Of a stretch of 64,000 bases of DNA, positions 7,518 through 17,506 are shown one piece after another. The notes beneath the pieces are model-generated. The model had not been told where the DNA came from, ran no database searches, and saw nothing but the letters and a program-made list of their open reading frames with translations. Within the stretch, counting starts at the first letter, position 1. The number at the start of each line of letters is the position of its first letter. This stretch comes from Amycolatopsis sp. A133 (GTDB taxonomy: Bacteria > Actinomycetota > Actinomycetes > Mycobacteriales > Pseudonocardiaceae), in the NCBI RefSeq assembly GCF_031082405.1, contig NZ_JAVHJU010000004.1, positions 586,092 to 650,091 of the forward strand, in the 5' to 3' direction. Made by a program: the position numbers and the translations under genes.

Positions 7518-10500
7518 CGGTCCTGGTCCGGCTCCGTCAGCAGCGCGGCCACCTCGTCGTCGCCGAGGTCGGCGACCATGAGCGCCAGCTCGGCGGCGGC
7601 CACCACGTCGACCGCGCACGCCCGGCCGGTCTCGACCACCAGGGCGGCCTGCTCGGTCACCGTCGGCCGTTCGAGCAGCCGGGGCAGGGGGACGTCGACG
7701 CCGAACGTCTCGGTGATCGCGCCGGCGATCCGCAGCGCGGCAAGCGAATGCCCGCCCAGGGCGAAGAACCCGTCGCGTGCGCCGAAGTCCTCCGTGCCCA
7801 GCACGGCCGACCAGCACCGGTGCAGCACCACCTCGACCGGGCCCTCCGGCGCGACGCGGGGCGCCGGGGCGGCCGGTGGGGGCGCGGGCAGTGCGGCGCG
7901 GTCGAGCTTTCCGTTCGGCGACACCGGCAGCGACTCGACCCACTGCAGCCGCGCAGGGACTAGGTAGGCGGGCAGGGACTTCGCCAGCTCTCCGCGTACG
8001 GCGTCGAGGTCGCGCGTCCCGCCCGCGGGTTCGAGGTAGCCGACGAGCACCGGACCGGATTCGGTGTCACAGCGGGCGACCACGGCACGGCCGACACCGG
8101 CGATGCGGGTGAGCTGGGCTTCGATCTCACCGGGTTCGACCCGCAGCCCGTTGACCTTGAACTGGTTGTCGGCCCGCCCCACGTAGTCCAGCGTCCCGTC
8201 GGCGCGCCGCCGCACGAGGTCCCCGGTGCGGTACATCCGGACGCCGGGCGGCCCCCACGGGTCGGGCAGGAACCGCTGCGCGGTGAGTCCAGGGCGCCCG
8301 AGGTACCCGTGCGTCACGCCGGCTCCGCCGAGGTACAGCTCGCCGAGGACGCCGACGGGCACGAGCCGCAGCGAGCGGTCGAGGACGTAGGCGCGGGTGT
8401 TGCGCATCGGCGCGCCGATCGTGATCGGCGCGCCCGCCGTGAGCCGGCGCGCGGTCGACCAGATCGTGGTCTCGGTCGGGCCGTACAGGTTCCACGCCTC
8501 GGTGGCGGTCCTGGCGAGCGTCTGCCCGAGGTCGGGCAGCAGCGCCTCACCGCCACACAGGGCGACCAGCGGCGTCTGCCCCGTCCAGCCCGCGTCGACC
8601 AGCAGCCGCCAGGTCACCGGCGTCGCCTGGAGGTGGGTGACGTCGCCCTTGGCGAGCCGGCCACGCAGCCAGTGCCCGTCCGCCACGGCCTTCGGGCCCG
8701 CCACCTCGACGCAGGCCCCCGCCGCGAGCGGGACGAGCAGTTCGAGCGCGGCGATGTCGAAGGAGAAGGTCGTCACCGCCAAGAGCCGCCGCCCGGGCCC
8801 CAGGCCGAACCGGCCGATCGCGTCGTCGGCCAGGTTGGCCAGTGCCCGGTGCGGCACCATGACCGCCTTGGGCCGCCCGGTGGTGCCGGAGGTGTAGATC
8901 ACGTAGGCGAGCTGTTCCGGGTGCGTCACGCCCACGCCGTCCGGTGCTCCGGCCGCGAGTTCGGGGAGTGGTGGCAGGACCACGGCGGCGCTCGGTCCGG
9001 GCAGCGACACCGCGTGGTCGGTCAGCACCACCGCGGGACGCGCGTCCGCCGTCACGAATGCGAGCCGCTCGGCGGGCAGGGCCGGATCCAGCGGCAGGTA
9101 GGCACCACCCGCGAACAGCACGCCGAGGGCGGCGACCACCAGCCCGGTGCCACGCGGCAACCGGACGCCGACGATGGACCCCGGGCCGACGCCGTGGCCC
9201 GCGAGCAACGCGGTGACCGACCTGGCGGCGCGGACCAGCTCGCGGTAGGTGAGGGCGCCGTCGGCGCCGGCGACGGCCGGGGCGTCCGGGGTCGCCGCCG
9301 CACGGGCCAAGACCCGCCGGGGCAGGTCGTCGCCCGCGGGCGCGTGGTCACCGGTGAGCACGGCATCGGCCAGTTCGCCTGCCGACATCATGGCGAGCGC
9401 GCCGACCGGGGTGGCCGGGGCCGACACCGCCGCGCGCAACAGGTTCCCCAGGTGGCCGGACAGCGCGGCCACCGTCGCCCCGTCGAGCACGTCGGTGTCG
9501 TGAACCCACTGGCCGTGCAGCTCGTCGCCGACCCGCGCCATGGTCAGGGTGAGGTCGGTCTGCGTCTGCGTGCGCGCCACGGGGACCGGCACGAGCCGGA
9601 CCGGACCGAGGTCCAGCGGCGGCGCGGCGACACCGAGGCCGAACCCGGCGACGGTGTCGGCCCGGCCGCGAACGGGCCGCATGAGGTTGAAGATCACCTG
9701 CACGAGGGGCACGTCCTGCGGCCGCGCGGCGAGTGCGACCACGTCCGCGAACGGCAGGTCGCCGTGGGCCAGTGCCCTTCGGGTGGCGGAATGGTTTCGC
9801 CGCAACCATTCCTCGAACGGCTCGCCGGGGCGCACCCGTCCCCGCATCACCACGGTGTTCACGAACAGCCCGACCGCGCGGGCCGTGTCGCGCCCGCGTC
9901 CGTGCACGGGTGTCCCGACCAGCACGTCGTCGCTGCCCGCGTAGCGCCCCAGCACCAGCTGCAGGCCGGAGAGCAGGACGGTGTAAAGCGTTGCGCCGCA
10001 GCGACGGCCCAGGGCGCGGAGGTCCTCGACCAGCGCGGCCTCGAGGGTGAACCGCACGCTCCGGCCACGCAGGCGCGGGACCGCCGGCCGCACCCCGGCC
10101 GGGGGCAGGGCCAGTGCGGCGGGCACGCCGTCGAGCTCGGCCCGCCAGAACTCACGCAGCTCGTCGCGCCGCTCGTCCGTCGCCGGCGCCGCGGCGACGA
10201 ACCCGGCCGCCGCGGGCAAGTCCGGGTCGGCACCGGCGGCGAGTGCCGCGTAACCCGCGGCCAGCTCCTCGGCGAGGATGCCCATCGACCACAGGTCCGC
10301 GATCAGGTGGTGGACGCACAGCACGCACCAGCCGCCACCGTCCCCGGCGAGCACCTCCACCCGGAACAACGGGCCCGTCGTCACGTCGAACGGCCGCGAC
10401 ATGGCGGCCTGGATCCAGTCCTCGGCGTCCCGCTCGTCCAGCTCGTCCGGCGCGTCGGTCCAGCACAGCGCGGGCTCGACCGCGTCCGCGACCACCGCGA

Positions 10501-10705
10501 CCGTCTCGTCGTGCGGGTCGGGGAACGTGGTGCGCAGCGCCGGATGGCGTTCGACGAGCACGGCGAGCGCCCGCCGCAGGACAGGCCGGTCCAGCCGGCC
10601 GGCGACCCTGGCGACGACCGGGATGGTCAGGGCCGTGCTGTCGGGCAGCAGCCGCTGCAGGAACAGCATCGCGCGCTGGTTGAGCGTGGTCTCGTGCACG
10701 GTCAC
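7514..10705 (-). CDS. NRPS module C-A-PCP, predicted glycine-like specificity
   Basis: The protein has 1063 residues: condensation domain about 5-440, adenylation domain about 450-955, carrier protein about 965-1035 with GGHSL, then a short tail and no thioesterase. The C motif is HHLIADLWS (His132-His133, Asp137), with Leu where Gly is usual. The A core motifs are YTSGTTGRPK (about 604-613), FSFDIAALE, NLYGPTETTIW and NGKLDR. Reading the ten pocket residues by hand gives D-I-L-Q-A-C-L-I-W-K, close to the known glycine code DILQLGLIWK. The GTG start overlaps the previous NRPS stop (GTGA). It is the second of two one-module proteins, so the expected order is Ser then Gly, assuming transcription order equals assembly order. 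Confidence 0.9.
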   Translation of the reverse strand: MTVHETTLNQRAMLFLQRLLPDSTALTIPVVARVAGRLDRPVLRRALAVLVERHPALRTTFPDPHDETVAVVADAVEPALCWTDAPDELDERDAEDWIQAAMSRPFDVTTGPLFRVEVLAGDGGGWCVLCVHHLIADLWSMGILAEELAAGYAALAAGADPDLPAAAGFVAAAPATDERRDELREFWRAELDGVPAALALPPAGVRPAVPRLRGRSVRFTLEAALVEDLRALGRRCGATLYTVLLSGLQLVLGRYAGSDDVLVGTPVHGRGRDTARAVGLFVNTVVMRGRVRPGEPFEEWLRRNHSATRRALAHGDLPFADVVALAARPQDVPLVQVIFNLMRPVRGRADTVAGFGLGVAAPPLDLGPVRLVPVPVARTQTQTDLTLTMARVGDELHGQWVHDTDVLDGATVAALSGHLGNLLRAAVSAPATPVGALAMMSAGELADAVLTGDHAPAGDDLPRRVLARAAATPDAPAVAGADGALTYRELVRAARSVTALLAGHGVGPGSIVGVRLPRGTGLVVAALGVLFAGGAYLPLDPALPAERLAFVTADARPAVVLTDHAVSLPGPSAAVVLPPLPELAAGAPDGVGVTHPEQLAYVIYTSGTTGRPKAVMVPHRALANLADDAIGRFGLGPGRRLLAVTTFSFDIAALELLVPLAAGACVEVAGPKAVADGHWLRGRLAKGDVTHLQATPVTWRLLVDAGWTGQTPLVALCGGEALLPDLGQTLARTATEAWNLYGPTETTIWSTARRLTAGAPITIGAPMRNTRAYVLDRSLRLVPVGVLGELYLGGAGVTHGYLGRPGLTAQRFLPDPWGPPGVRMYRTGDLVRRRADGTLDYVGRADNQFKVNGLRVEPGEIEAQLTRIAGVGRAVVARCDTESGPVLVGYLEPAGGTRDLDAVRGELAKSLPAYLVPARLQWVESLPVSPNGKLDRAALPAPPPAAPAPRVAPEGPVEVVLHRCWSAVLGTEDFGARDGFFALGGHSLAALRIAGAITETFGVDVPLPRLLERPTVTEQAALVVETGRACAVDVVAAAELALMVADLGDDEVAALLTEPDQDR

Positions 10706-13700
10706 GTCCAGCCCTCCCCCGCCTGGTCGCGGGCGCGGCGCACCTGCCGCGCCAGTGCCGCGATGGTCGGCTCGGCGAGCACGGCGCCGAGCGGGACCAC
10801 CACGCCGAAGGACTCCTGGACCCGGGCCAGGACGTGGACCGCCTGCAGCGAGTGGCCACCGAGTCCGAAGAAGTCGTCCTCGACCCCGGGGGCGGCCACA
10901 TCGAGCAGCTCCGCCCAGATGTCCGCCAGGGCGCGTTCGAGGTCGTCACGCGGCGGCACGTGCTCGGTCAGGTACCCGGTCATGGCCGGGGCGGGCAGCG
11001 CCGCCCAGTCGAGTTTGCCGTTGCCGTTCACCGGCCAGTCCCGCACGGCCACCAACGCGGCGGGGCACATCGCCTGCGGCAGGTGTGCCCGCAGGTGGCG
11101 GCGCAGCGCGTCCTCGTCCACCTCCGCACCCCCCGGCCGGTACCACGCGACCAGGACCGGTTCGCCCGCGGGCGAGCGACGTGGCCCGACCGCCGCCACG
11201 GACACGTCCGGATGGCCGGTGAGGACGTGCTCGACTTCACCCGGCTCGATCCGCACGCCGCGGATCTTCACCTGCCGGTCGATCCGCCCGAGGTAGTCGA
11301 GCGTGCCGTCGGGCAGCCAGCGGGCCAGGTCCCCGGTGCGGTACGCCCGCGCCATGGGCGTACCGAGGAACGGGTCGGCCACGAACCGCTCGGCGGTGAG
11401 GTCCGGACGGCCGAGGTAGCCACGGCCGCACGCGACCCCGCCGATCCACAACTCACCCGGCATGCCGACGGGTGCGAGCGCACCCACGTCGTCGACGACG
11501 TACAGGCGGGCGCCCGGGATCGGCCTGCCGATCGGCACCCGGCGGGCCGGCGGCCCGGCCGGGCACGGGTGCCAGCTGACGTCCACCGCCGCCTCGGCCG
11601 GGCCGTACAGGTTGTGCACCTGAACGCCGGGCAGTGCCGCCGCGGTCTCGGCGAGGAGCCGGGCGGGCAGCTCCTCACCACTGCACACGATGCGTTCGAG
11701 CACACCGGCGCAGCCGCTGGCGGCACCGGAGGCCAGGAAGGCGTCGAGCATCGACGGCACGAAGTGCACCGTGGTGACCCGGTGCGCCACGATCGCCTCG
11801 GCCAGCGCGCGCGGGTCGCTGTGCACACCCGGCGCGGGCAGCACGCACCGGGCGCCGGTGAACAGCGGCCAGAACAGCTCCCAGATCGACACGTCGAACC
11901 CGACCGGTGTCTTCTGCAGCACCGCTTCCCCGGCGTCCAACGAGAACGTCCGCTGCATCCAGCGCAGCCGGTTGACCACCGCGCGGTGCTCGTTCATCGC
12001 TCCCTTCGGCCGGCCCGTCGAACCGGACGTGTGCACGACGTAGGCCAGCGAGTCCGGCCCGGCGACCGGGCCAAGCCGGTGCACGGGCAGTGCGTCGAGC
12101 CGTTCGGTGCCGAGATCGACGACAGTGCTGTGCGGTGTCCCGGCGCCTTCGGTGATCACCACCGGGACCTGGGCCAGGACGGCGGCGTGCCGGGCGGGCG
12201 GGTGCCCCGGGTCGAGCGGCACGATGGCGGCGCCTGCCTTGAGCACGGCGACGAGGGCCACGAGCAGCCGCGTCGAACGAGGCACCAGCACGGCGACCGG
12301 CGTCCCGGCCGACACCCCGAGCTCGCGGAGCCGGTGCGCGAGCTGGTTCGCCCGCCGGTCGAGTTCGGCGGCCGTCAGCTTCTCGGTGTCGTCGACCGCC
12401 GCGATCCGGTCCGGCCAACGGTCGAACCCGTCCTCGATCAGCCGGGTCAGCGTTTCCTCGGCACCCGCCAGCGCGGGACCGCCGTCGGCGAAGCCGAGCA
12501 CCTCGGCGCGGTCGGCGGCGGTCAGCACGGGCAGGTGGCCCACCGGGACGGCGGAGTCGGCCGCGGCCAGCACCGCGCCGAGCCCGCCGATCACGCGCCG
12601 CACGGTCGCCGCGGTGAACAGTTCGGTGCTGTACTCCACGAGCCCGGCCAGTGACCCGTCGGTACCGGGCGCCAGCTCGACGGTCAAGTCGAACTTCGCG
12701 GTCCCCGTGTCCAGCTCGTGGAAGCTCACGGTCAGCCCGCCGACGGCGACCTGCCGCGGCGGCCGCTCCTGGTAACGGAACAGATGCCGCACGAACGGGC
12801 TGCGGCCGCCGCGATCGCGCCTCGGCCGCAATCGCTCCACGAGCAGGTCGAACGGAACGCTCTCGTGCCGCTGCGCGTCCAGCACCCGTTCCCGGGCCAG
12901 GTCGACCAGGTCGCCGAAGGACCGCGCAGGGGCGACGTCCAGCCGCAGCGGCAGGGTGTTCACGAAGCAGCCGACCGTGCGGTGCAGCTCGGGCCGGGTC
13001 CGCCCGCTGAACGGGCTGCCGATCACCACGTCGGTCTGCCGCGACCACCTGGCCAGCACCACTCCCAGCGCGGCCAGACCGACGACGAACGGGCTCGTGC
13101 GGTGCGCGGCCGCGAGCCCGAGGAGCCGGTCACCGGTCGCGGCCGGGAGGGTGAACCGCTCGACGGCGCCCGCGAAGGTCGGCCGCGCCGGCGCGAGGTG
13201 GTCGGTCGGCAGCTCTGGTGGCTCCGCGTCACGCAGCAGCCGCGCCCAGTGGTCCAGTTCCTCGTCGAGCCGCCCCGGCGCCAGTGCGGCCGACTCCCAC
13301 GCGGAGTAATCGCCGTACTGCACCAGCGGCGCCTCGGCGTGGTCGTCGAACAGTTGCTCCACGAGGAGTTCCACCGACCAGCCGTCGGCCACGATGTGGT
13401 GCACCACCACGATCAACAGGTGCTCGTCCGGGCCGGTACGCAACAGCCGTTGCCGCATGGGTGGGCCGGCCGCCAGGTCGAACGGGCGGCGCACGAACTC
13501 GTCGACGATCGCGGCCTCGTTTCCCTCGACGGGCTCCGCGGTCAGTTCGACCGCGTACGGCTCGGCCACGTGCTGCCGCAGCGATCCGCCGTCGTCGCTG
13601 AACGTCGTCCGCAGTGCCTCGTGGCGGTGGACGAGACGGGTCAGCGACGCGCGCAGGGTCTCCGAGTCCAGCGGGCCACGCAATCGGATCGCCCCGGCCA

Positions 13701-13884
13701 TGTGGTAGAGCGGGCTGTCCCCCGCGAGCCGCTGGAGGAACCACAGCCGTTGCTGGGCGGAGGAAGCGGGCGCGTCCGAAGCCGGCCGGACCGGAATCGG
13801 CTCGGTGCGCGGCCGGACGCCGTGCCTGCCGGCGAGTCTCGCCAGCAGTTCGCGCCGGTCTCCGGCCAGCCAGTTCGCGGGCAT
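10702..13884 (-). CDS. NRPS module C-A-PCP, predicted serine specificity
   Basis: The protein has 1060 residues with a complete condensation domain (HHIVADGWS at about 162-170 and VGCFVNTLPLR), an adenylation domain (HTSGSTGRPKGAM, GFDVSIWELFW, NLYGPAEAAVDV, NGKLDW) and a carrier protein with GLGGHSLQAV. Pocket residues read by eye are D-V-W-H-V-S-L-V-D-K, matching the serine code family (EntF is DVWHFSLVDK). The start is the ATG at 13882-13884, preceded by GGGAGGTGG. A GTG nine codons upstream lacks that context. The N-terminal C domain implies an upstream carrier-bound donor, which the stand-alone ACPs at 24.8-26.7 kb could supply. There is no epimerase, methyltransferase or TE domain. Confidence 0.92.
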   Translation of the reverse strand: MPANWLAGDRRELLARLAGRHGVRPRTEPIPVRPASDAPASSAQQRLWFLQRLAGDSPLYHMAGAIRLRGPLDSETLRASLTRLVHRHEALRTTFSDDGGSLRQHVAEPYAVELTAEPVEGNEAAIVDEFVRRPFDLAAGPPMRQRLLRTGPDEHLLIVVVHHIVADGWSVELLVEQLFDDHAEAPLVQYGDYSAWESAALAPGRLDEELDHWARLLRDAEPPELPTDHLAPARPTFAGAVERFTLPAATGDRLLGLAAAHRTSPFVVGLAALGVVLARWSRQTDVVIGSPFSGRTRPELHRTVGCFVNTLPLRLDVAPARSFGDLVDLARERVLDAQRHESVPFDLLVERLRPRRDRGGRSPFVRHLFRYQERPPRQVAVGGLTVSFHELDTGTAKFDLTVELAPGTDGSLAGLVEYSTELFTAATVRRVIGGLGAVLAAADSAVPVGHLPVLTAADRAEVLGFADGGPALAGAEETLTRLIEDGFDRWPDRIAAVDDTEKLTAAELDRRANQLAHRLRELGVSAGTPVAVLVPRSTRLLVALVAVLKAGAAIVPLDPGHPPARHAAVLAQVPVVITEGAGTPHSTVVDLGTERLDALPVHRLGPVAGPDSLAYVVHTSGSTGRPKGAMNEHRAVVNRLRWMQRTFSLDAGEAVLQKTPVGFDVSIWELFWPLFTGARCVLPAPGVHSDPRALAEAIVAHRVTTVHFVPSMLDAFLASGAASGCAGVLERIVCSGEELPARLLAETAAALPGVQVHNLYGPAEAAVDVSWHPCPAGPPARRVPIGRPIPGARLYVVDDVGALAPVGMPGELWIGGVACGRGYLGRPDLTAERFVADPFLGTPMARAYRTGDLARWLPDGTLDYLGRIDRQVKIRGVRIEPGEVEHVLTGHPDVSVAAVGPRRSPAGEPVLVAWYRPGGAEVDEDALRRHLRAHLPQAMCPAALVAVRDWPVNGNGKLDWAALPAPAMTGYLTEHVPPRDDLERALADIWAELLDVAAPGVEDDFFGLGGHSLQAVHVLARVQESFGVVVPLGAVLAEPTIAALARQVRRARDQAGEGWT

Positions 13885-13907
13885 GCCGCGGCCACCTCCC
13901 TCTCGGT

Positions 13908-15698
13908 TCACGCGAAGTACCTGGCCTGCAAGGTGAACAGCTCGGCGTAGACGCCCCCGGCGCGGCGCAACGTGTCGTGGTCACCGACCTCGGCGACCCG
14001 CCCGTCGGCCAGCACGACGATCAGGTCGGCGGCCCGCGCGGTCGTGAACCGGTGCGTGACCAGGATCGTCACGCCGCCGTCGAGCCGGTCGAGCTCCGCG
14101 AACCGCTGGAACAGCCGCTCCTCGGCCTGGGCGTCCAGACTCGCGGTCGGCTCGTCCAGCAACCGCAGCAACGGTTCGCGGCGCATCGCGGCCCGCGCGT
14201 TGGCCATCGTCTGCCACTGGCCGCCGGACAGTTCGGTCCCGTCCCACGACCGGCGGCCGAGGCGGGTGTCGAGCCCGTCGGGCAGCGACGCGACGATCGC
14301 CTCACCACCCGCGCGCCGCACCGCGTCCGCCACCCGGTCCGGGTCGGCACGGTTCGCAACGTCGCCGATCCCCACCGCGTCGCGCACCGACAGTTCGATC
14401 CGGGCGGGGTCCTGGAACGCCGCGGTGACCCGGCCACGCCACGCGTCCGGCTCGAGCCGCGCCAGGTCCGTGCCGTCCACGAGGATCCGGCCGCCCGTCG
14501 GCCGGTACAGTCCGGCGAGCAGCTTGACCAGCGTCGACTTGCCCGCGCCGTTCTCACCGACCAGCGCGACCGTGGCCCCGGCGGGCAGGTGGACACCGAC
14601 GTCGCGCAACGACGGCTCGGCCCGTCCCTCGTACCGGAAGCCGAGCCCCTCGATGGTGATGCCGCCGGTCAGCCGGCCGGGCACCGCCGCGGGCGCGTCA
14701 GGCACGATCTCCCGCTTCTCCTGCTCCCCCTGGCGGACGACGTCGAGGTACGCGCCCGCGCCCCGGACCGCCTCCAGCACCCAGAAGACCCACGACAGCA
14801 AGATCTGCACCTGCCCGCTGATCTGGGCCATCACCGCGATCGCGGCGACGATCAGGCCCAGCGTGGCGTCCCCCGCGAGCGCCGCGCGCACGATCAGCGC
14901 CATCGCCGCGCCGTACGCGAGCACGAACAGCAGCCAGGCGAGCGCGACCAGCACACGGGCGCGTCCCTCGGCCACCGCGACGTCCCGGCCGCCGCGGTCC
15001 CACTGCTCCCGGTGGCGGCGGACCAGCTCGCGCGCCAGGCCGAACAGCCGGACCTCACGACCGGTCGGGGCGGTGGTGGCGACCGAGAACAGGTGCCCGG
15101 CGAGCCGGGTGCGGGACAACGCGTCGCGCACCGCCTCACCGCGCTTGTTCTCCGCGCGCTGGGTCGCGAGCAGCGCGGGCACGGCGAACAGCGGCAGCAC
15201 CGCGAGCACCGGCACGATCGAGGCGAGCAACACCCCCGAAGTGACCAGCAGCAGCACGGCGCCCGCCAGCACCATGGCCGTGTCGAACGACTGGCCGATG
15301 TCCTCACGCGCCGCACGGACTGCGGCCGTCCGGTCCCGCCACGCCGGCCGCTCGTGGAGCTCGACGGTGGGCGTCGTGCCGACTACGTCGATGAACCTGG
15401 TTTCGACGTACTGCTGGGCCTCCTCACGCAGCCGCAACCGGGTGAAGTAGCCCGCGATGAAGGTGCCCTGGGTGAGCACGACGAACAGCGCGGCGCACCC
15501 GGACACCACCACGACGCCGCTGACCGAGCGGTTCGCCGTCACCTCGACGACGAGGCCGAGCAGCACGGCGAGCCCGACGCCGGTCGCCTGCTGCAGGATC
15601 GCGACCGCGGCGACGAGCACCGAGCGGGGGCGGTCGGTGCGCGGCCCGAGCGCCAGCACGAAGCCGAGCGCGGCGACGCGTTCCCGCACCGCCGTCAT
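13908..15698 (-). CDS. ABC exporter half-transporter (TMD-NBD), second subunit
   Basis: The protein has 596 residues. About 340 N-terminal residues form a six-helix-type membrane domain with several hydrophobic segments. A nucleotide-binding domain follows with Walker A GENGAGKSTL, signature ELSGGQWQTM, Walker B with DEPTASLD and the switch His in VTHRF. Type IV exporters of this form pump lipids or natural products outward. The ATG overlaps the stop of the other half-transporter (ATGA), so the two are likely a heterodimer exporting the cluster product and giving self-protection. A 23-bp gap separates it from the downstream NRPS start. Confidence 0.9.
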   Translation of the reverse strand: MTAVRERVAALGFVLALGPRTDRPRSVLVAAVAILQQATGVGLAVLLGLVVEVTANRSVSGVVVVSGCAALFVVLTQGTFIAGYFTRLRLREEAQQYVETRFIDVVGTTPTVELHERPAWRDRTAAVRAAREDIGQSFDTAMVLAGAVLLLVTSGVLLASIVPVLAVLPLFAVPALLATQRAENKRGEAVRDALSRTRLAGHLFSVATTAPTGREVRLFGLARELVRRHREQWDRGGRDVAVAEGRARVLVALAWLLFVLAYGAAMALIVRAALAGDATLGLIVAAIAVMAQISGQVQILLSWVFWVLEAVRGAGAYLDVVRQGEQEKREIVPDAPAAVPGRLTGGITIEGLGFRYEGRAEPSLRDVGVHLPAGATVALVGENGAGKSTLVKLLAGLYRPTGGRILVDGTDLARLEPDAWRGRVTAAFQDPARIELSVRDAVGIGDVANRADPDRVADAVRRAGGEAIVASLPDGLDTRLGRRSWDGTELSGGQWQTMANARAAMRREPLLRLLDEPTASLDAQAEERLFQRFAELDRLDGGVTILVTHRFTTARAADLIVVLADGRVAEVGDHDTLRRAGGVYAELFTLQARYFA

Positions 15699-17506
15699 GA
15701 CGCGGCCTCCTCGAACCGCCGCGCCTGGAGCCTGAACAGCTCGGCGTAGCGGCGGTCATCGGCGATCAGGCTGTCGTGCGGCCCGTCCTCGACAACCCGG
15801 CCGTGCTCCAGCACGACCACGCGCTCGGCCTTGCGCACGGTGGCGAACCGGTGGGAGATCACGATCGTGGTGACCCCCTCGGTCAGCTCGTGGAAGGTGT
15901 CGTAGAGCCGCGCCTCGGCCCGCACGTCCAGGCTCGCCGCCGGTTCGTCCAAGACCAGCAGCTGCGCGCCGTGCCGGAGCCCGAACAACGCCCTCGCCAT
16001 GGCGATCCGCTGCCACTCGCCGCCGGACAAGTCCACCCCGCCCTCGTAGCCGCTCGACAGCACCGTGTCCCAGCCGTTCGGGAGCCTGCCGACGAATTCG
16101 GCCAGACCCGCCTTGGCCGCCACGTCACACATGCCCTCGAAGTCCTCGGCGTTGGCGGGGGAGCCGAAGGCGATGTTGTCGCGCAGGGACAGGTCGTAGC
16201 GGCCGAACTCCTGGAACACCGCGACGACCTGGCGCTGCCACGCGCCGCGGTTGGTGTCGTCGACGGCCGTGCCACCCGCCGCGACCCGCCCCGCGCTTGG
16301 CCGGTCGAGACCGGCGAGCAACCGGACCAGCGTGGTCTTGCCCGCGCCGTTGAGGCCGACGACGGCCAGCGACTGTCCACGTGGGATGGACAGGGTGACG
16401 TCACGCAGCGCTTCCTCTTCCGCCGCCGGATAACGGAAACAGACGTCCGTGCACGAGATCTCCGTGACCGGGGTCCGCCAGCCGTCGGCCGGTGCCGGTG
16501 ACACGGTCCCGGCGGGGAAGCCGAACGACTCCGCCGCCGCGTTGGCACCGAAGCTGATCCGGATCTCGTCGCTGCCCGCCGACAACAGTTGCAGCAGCGC
16601 CCGCACGGCCAGCGCACCGACGGCCAGCCCACCGGCGTTCATCGCCCCGGTCGCAACCGAGTAGCCGAGGTACCAGAAGACTCCGCCCACCGCGGCGCCC
16701 ACGACCGTGACGACGACGAGGACGAAGCCGTCGTGGTCGTGCCGCCGCTGCCAGATCCGGCCCATCGTGGCCCGCCACTCGGCGTGGTAGGCGTCGCGGA
16801 ACAGGGACGTCAGGCCGAACACCCGGACCTCCTTCGCCGCGGCGGGGGTGGTCGGCACGTCACGCAGGTACGACGTGCGGCGCAGTTCCCCGGCCTGGGC
16901 CGCACTGTCGTGGACGCTCTCGCGGAAGTTGTGCGCGAGCCTGCGGTAGATCACCGCGAACACCACGAACACGACGAGTCCCAGTCCCCAGCTCAGCTGG
17001 GCGAGCAACGCCGCCGACCCGATGCCGGTCAGCCACACCGACCCCTTGTTGGCGAACCCGAAGAGCGCCTCCCCCGGAGGTATCTCGATGGTCCCGCCGC
17101 CGCGCGCGCCGGCGATCCGGGCCAGGTAGGCCGGGTCCTCGAGGTGACCGACGGTGGCGGGCTCGCACGCGGCGGCCATGACCCGCTCGGCGAGCCTGCC
17201 GGTGACCCGGTGCGCGAGCGCGCGGCCGGCGGCGGTGCGCGTCGAATCGGCGAGGTGGGTGAGCAGGAACAGGGCGGTGATGACGGCGACCAGCCCATAG
17301 CACTCCCGCGCCGCCGGGCTCGCGGTGCCTGCGCCGATCGCCGTGCTCAGCGCGTTCACCAGCGCGCCGGTCGCGACGGTGATGCCCACCGGGGCCAGAC
17401 CGGCCACCAGCGCGCCCGACGCGGTGACCGCGGCAAGGACCGGCGCCGTCCGGAACGCGTAGCCGACGAGCGCGAACAGGGGCCACCGCCGCGGCAGTCC
17501 CGTCAT
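15695..17506 (-). CDS. ABC exporter half-transporter (TMD-NBD), first subunit
   Basis: The protein has 603 residues with an N-terminal membrane domain of several hydrophobic helices and a C-terminal ATPase. The ATPase has Walker A GLNGAGKTTL, signature DLSGGEWQRI, Walker B LLVLDEPAASLD and the His switch ISHRF. Both subunits keep the catalytic Glu after Walker B, so neither ATP site is obviously degenerate. The start ATG at 17504-17506 overlaps the methyltransferase stop (ATGA). A much longer in-frame reading upstream has no domain content and overlaps the methyltransferase. Function is inferred as export together with the 13908-15698 gene. Confidence 0.9.
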   Translation of the reverse strand: MTGLPRRWPLFALVGYAFRTAPVLAAVTASGALVAGLAPVGITVATGALVNALSTAIGAGTASPAARECYGLVAVITALFLLTHLADSTRTAAGRALAHRVTGRLAERVMAAACEPATVGHLEDPAYLARIAGARGGGTIEIPPGEALFGFANKGSVWLTGIGSAALLAQLSWGLGLVVFVVFAVIYRRLAHNFRESVHDSAAQAGELRRTSYLRDVPTTPAAAKEVRVFGLTSLFRDAYHAEWRATMGRIWQRRHDHDGFVLVVVTVVGAAVGGVFWYLGYSVATGAMNAGGLAVGALAVRALLQLLSAGSDEIRISFGANAAAESFGFPAGTVSPAPADGWRTPVTEISCTDVCFRYPAAEEEALRDVTLSIPRGQSLAVVGLNGAGKTTLVRLLAGLDRPSAGRVAAGGTAVDDTNRGAWQRQVVAVFQEFGRYDLSLRDNIAFGSPANAEDFEGMCDVAAKAGLAEFVGRLPNGWDTVLSSGYEGGVDLSGGEWQRIAMARALFGLRHGAQLLVLDEPAASLDVRAEARLYDTFHELTEGVTTIVISHRFATVRKAERVVVLEHGRVVEDGPHDSLIADDRRYAELFRLQARRFEEAAS

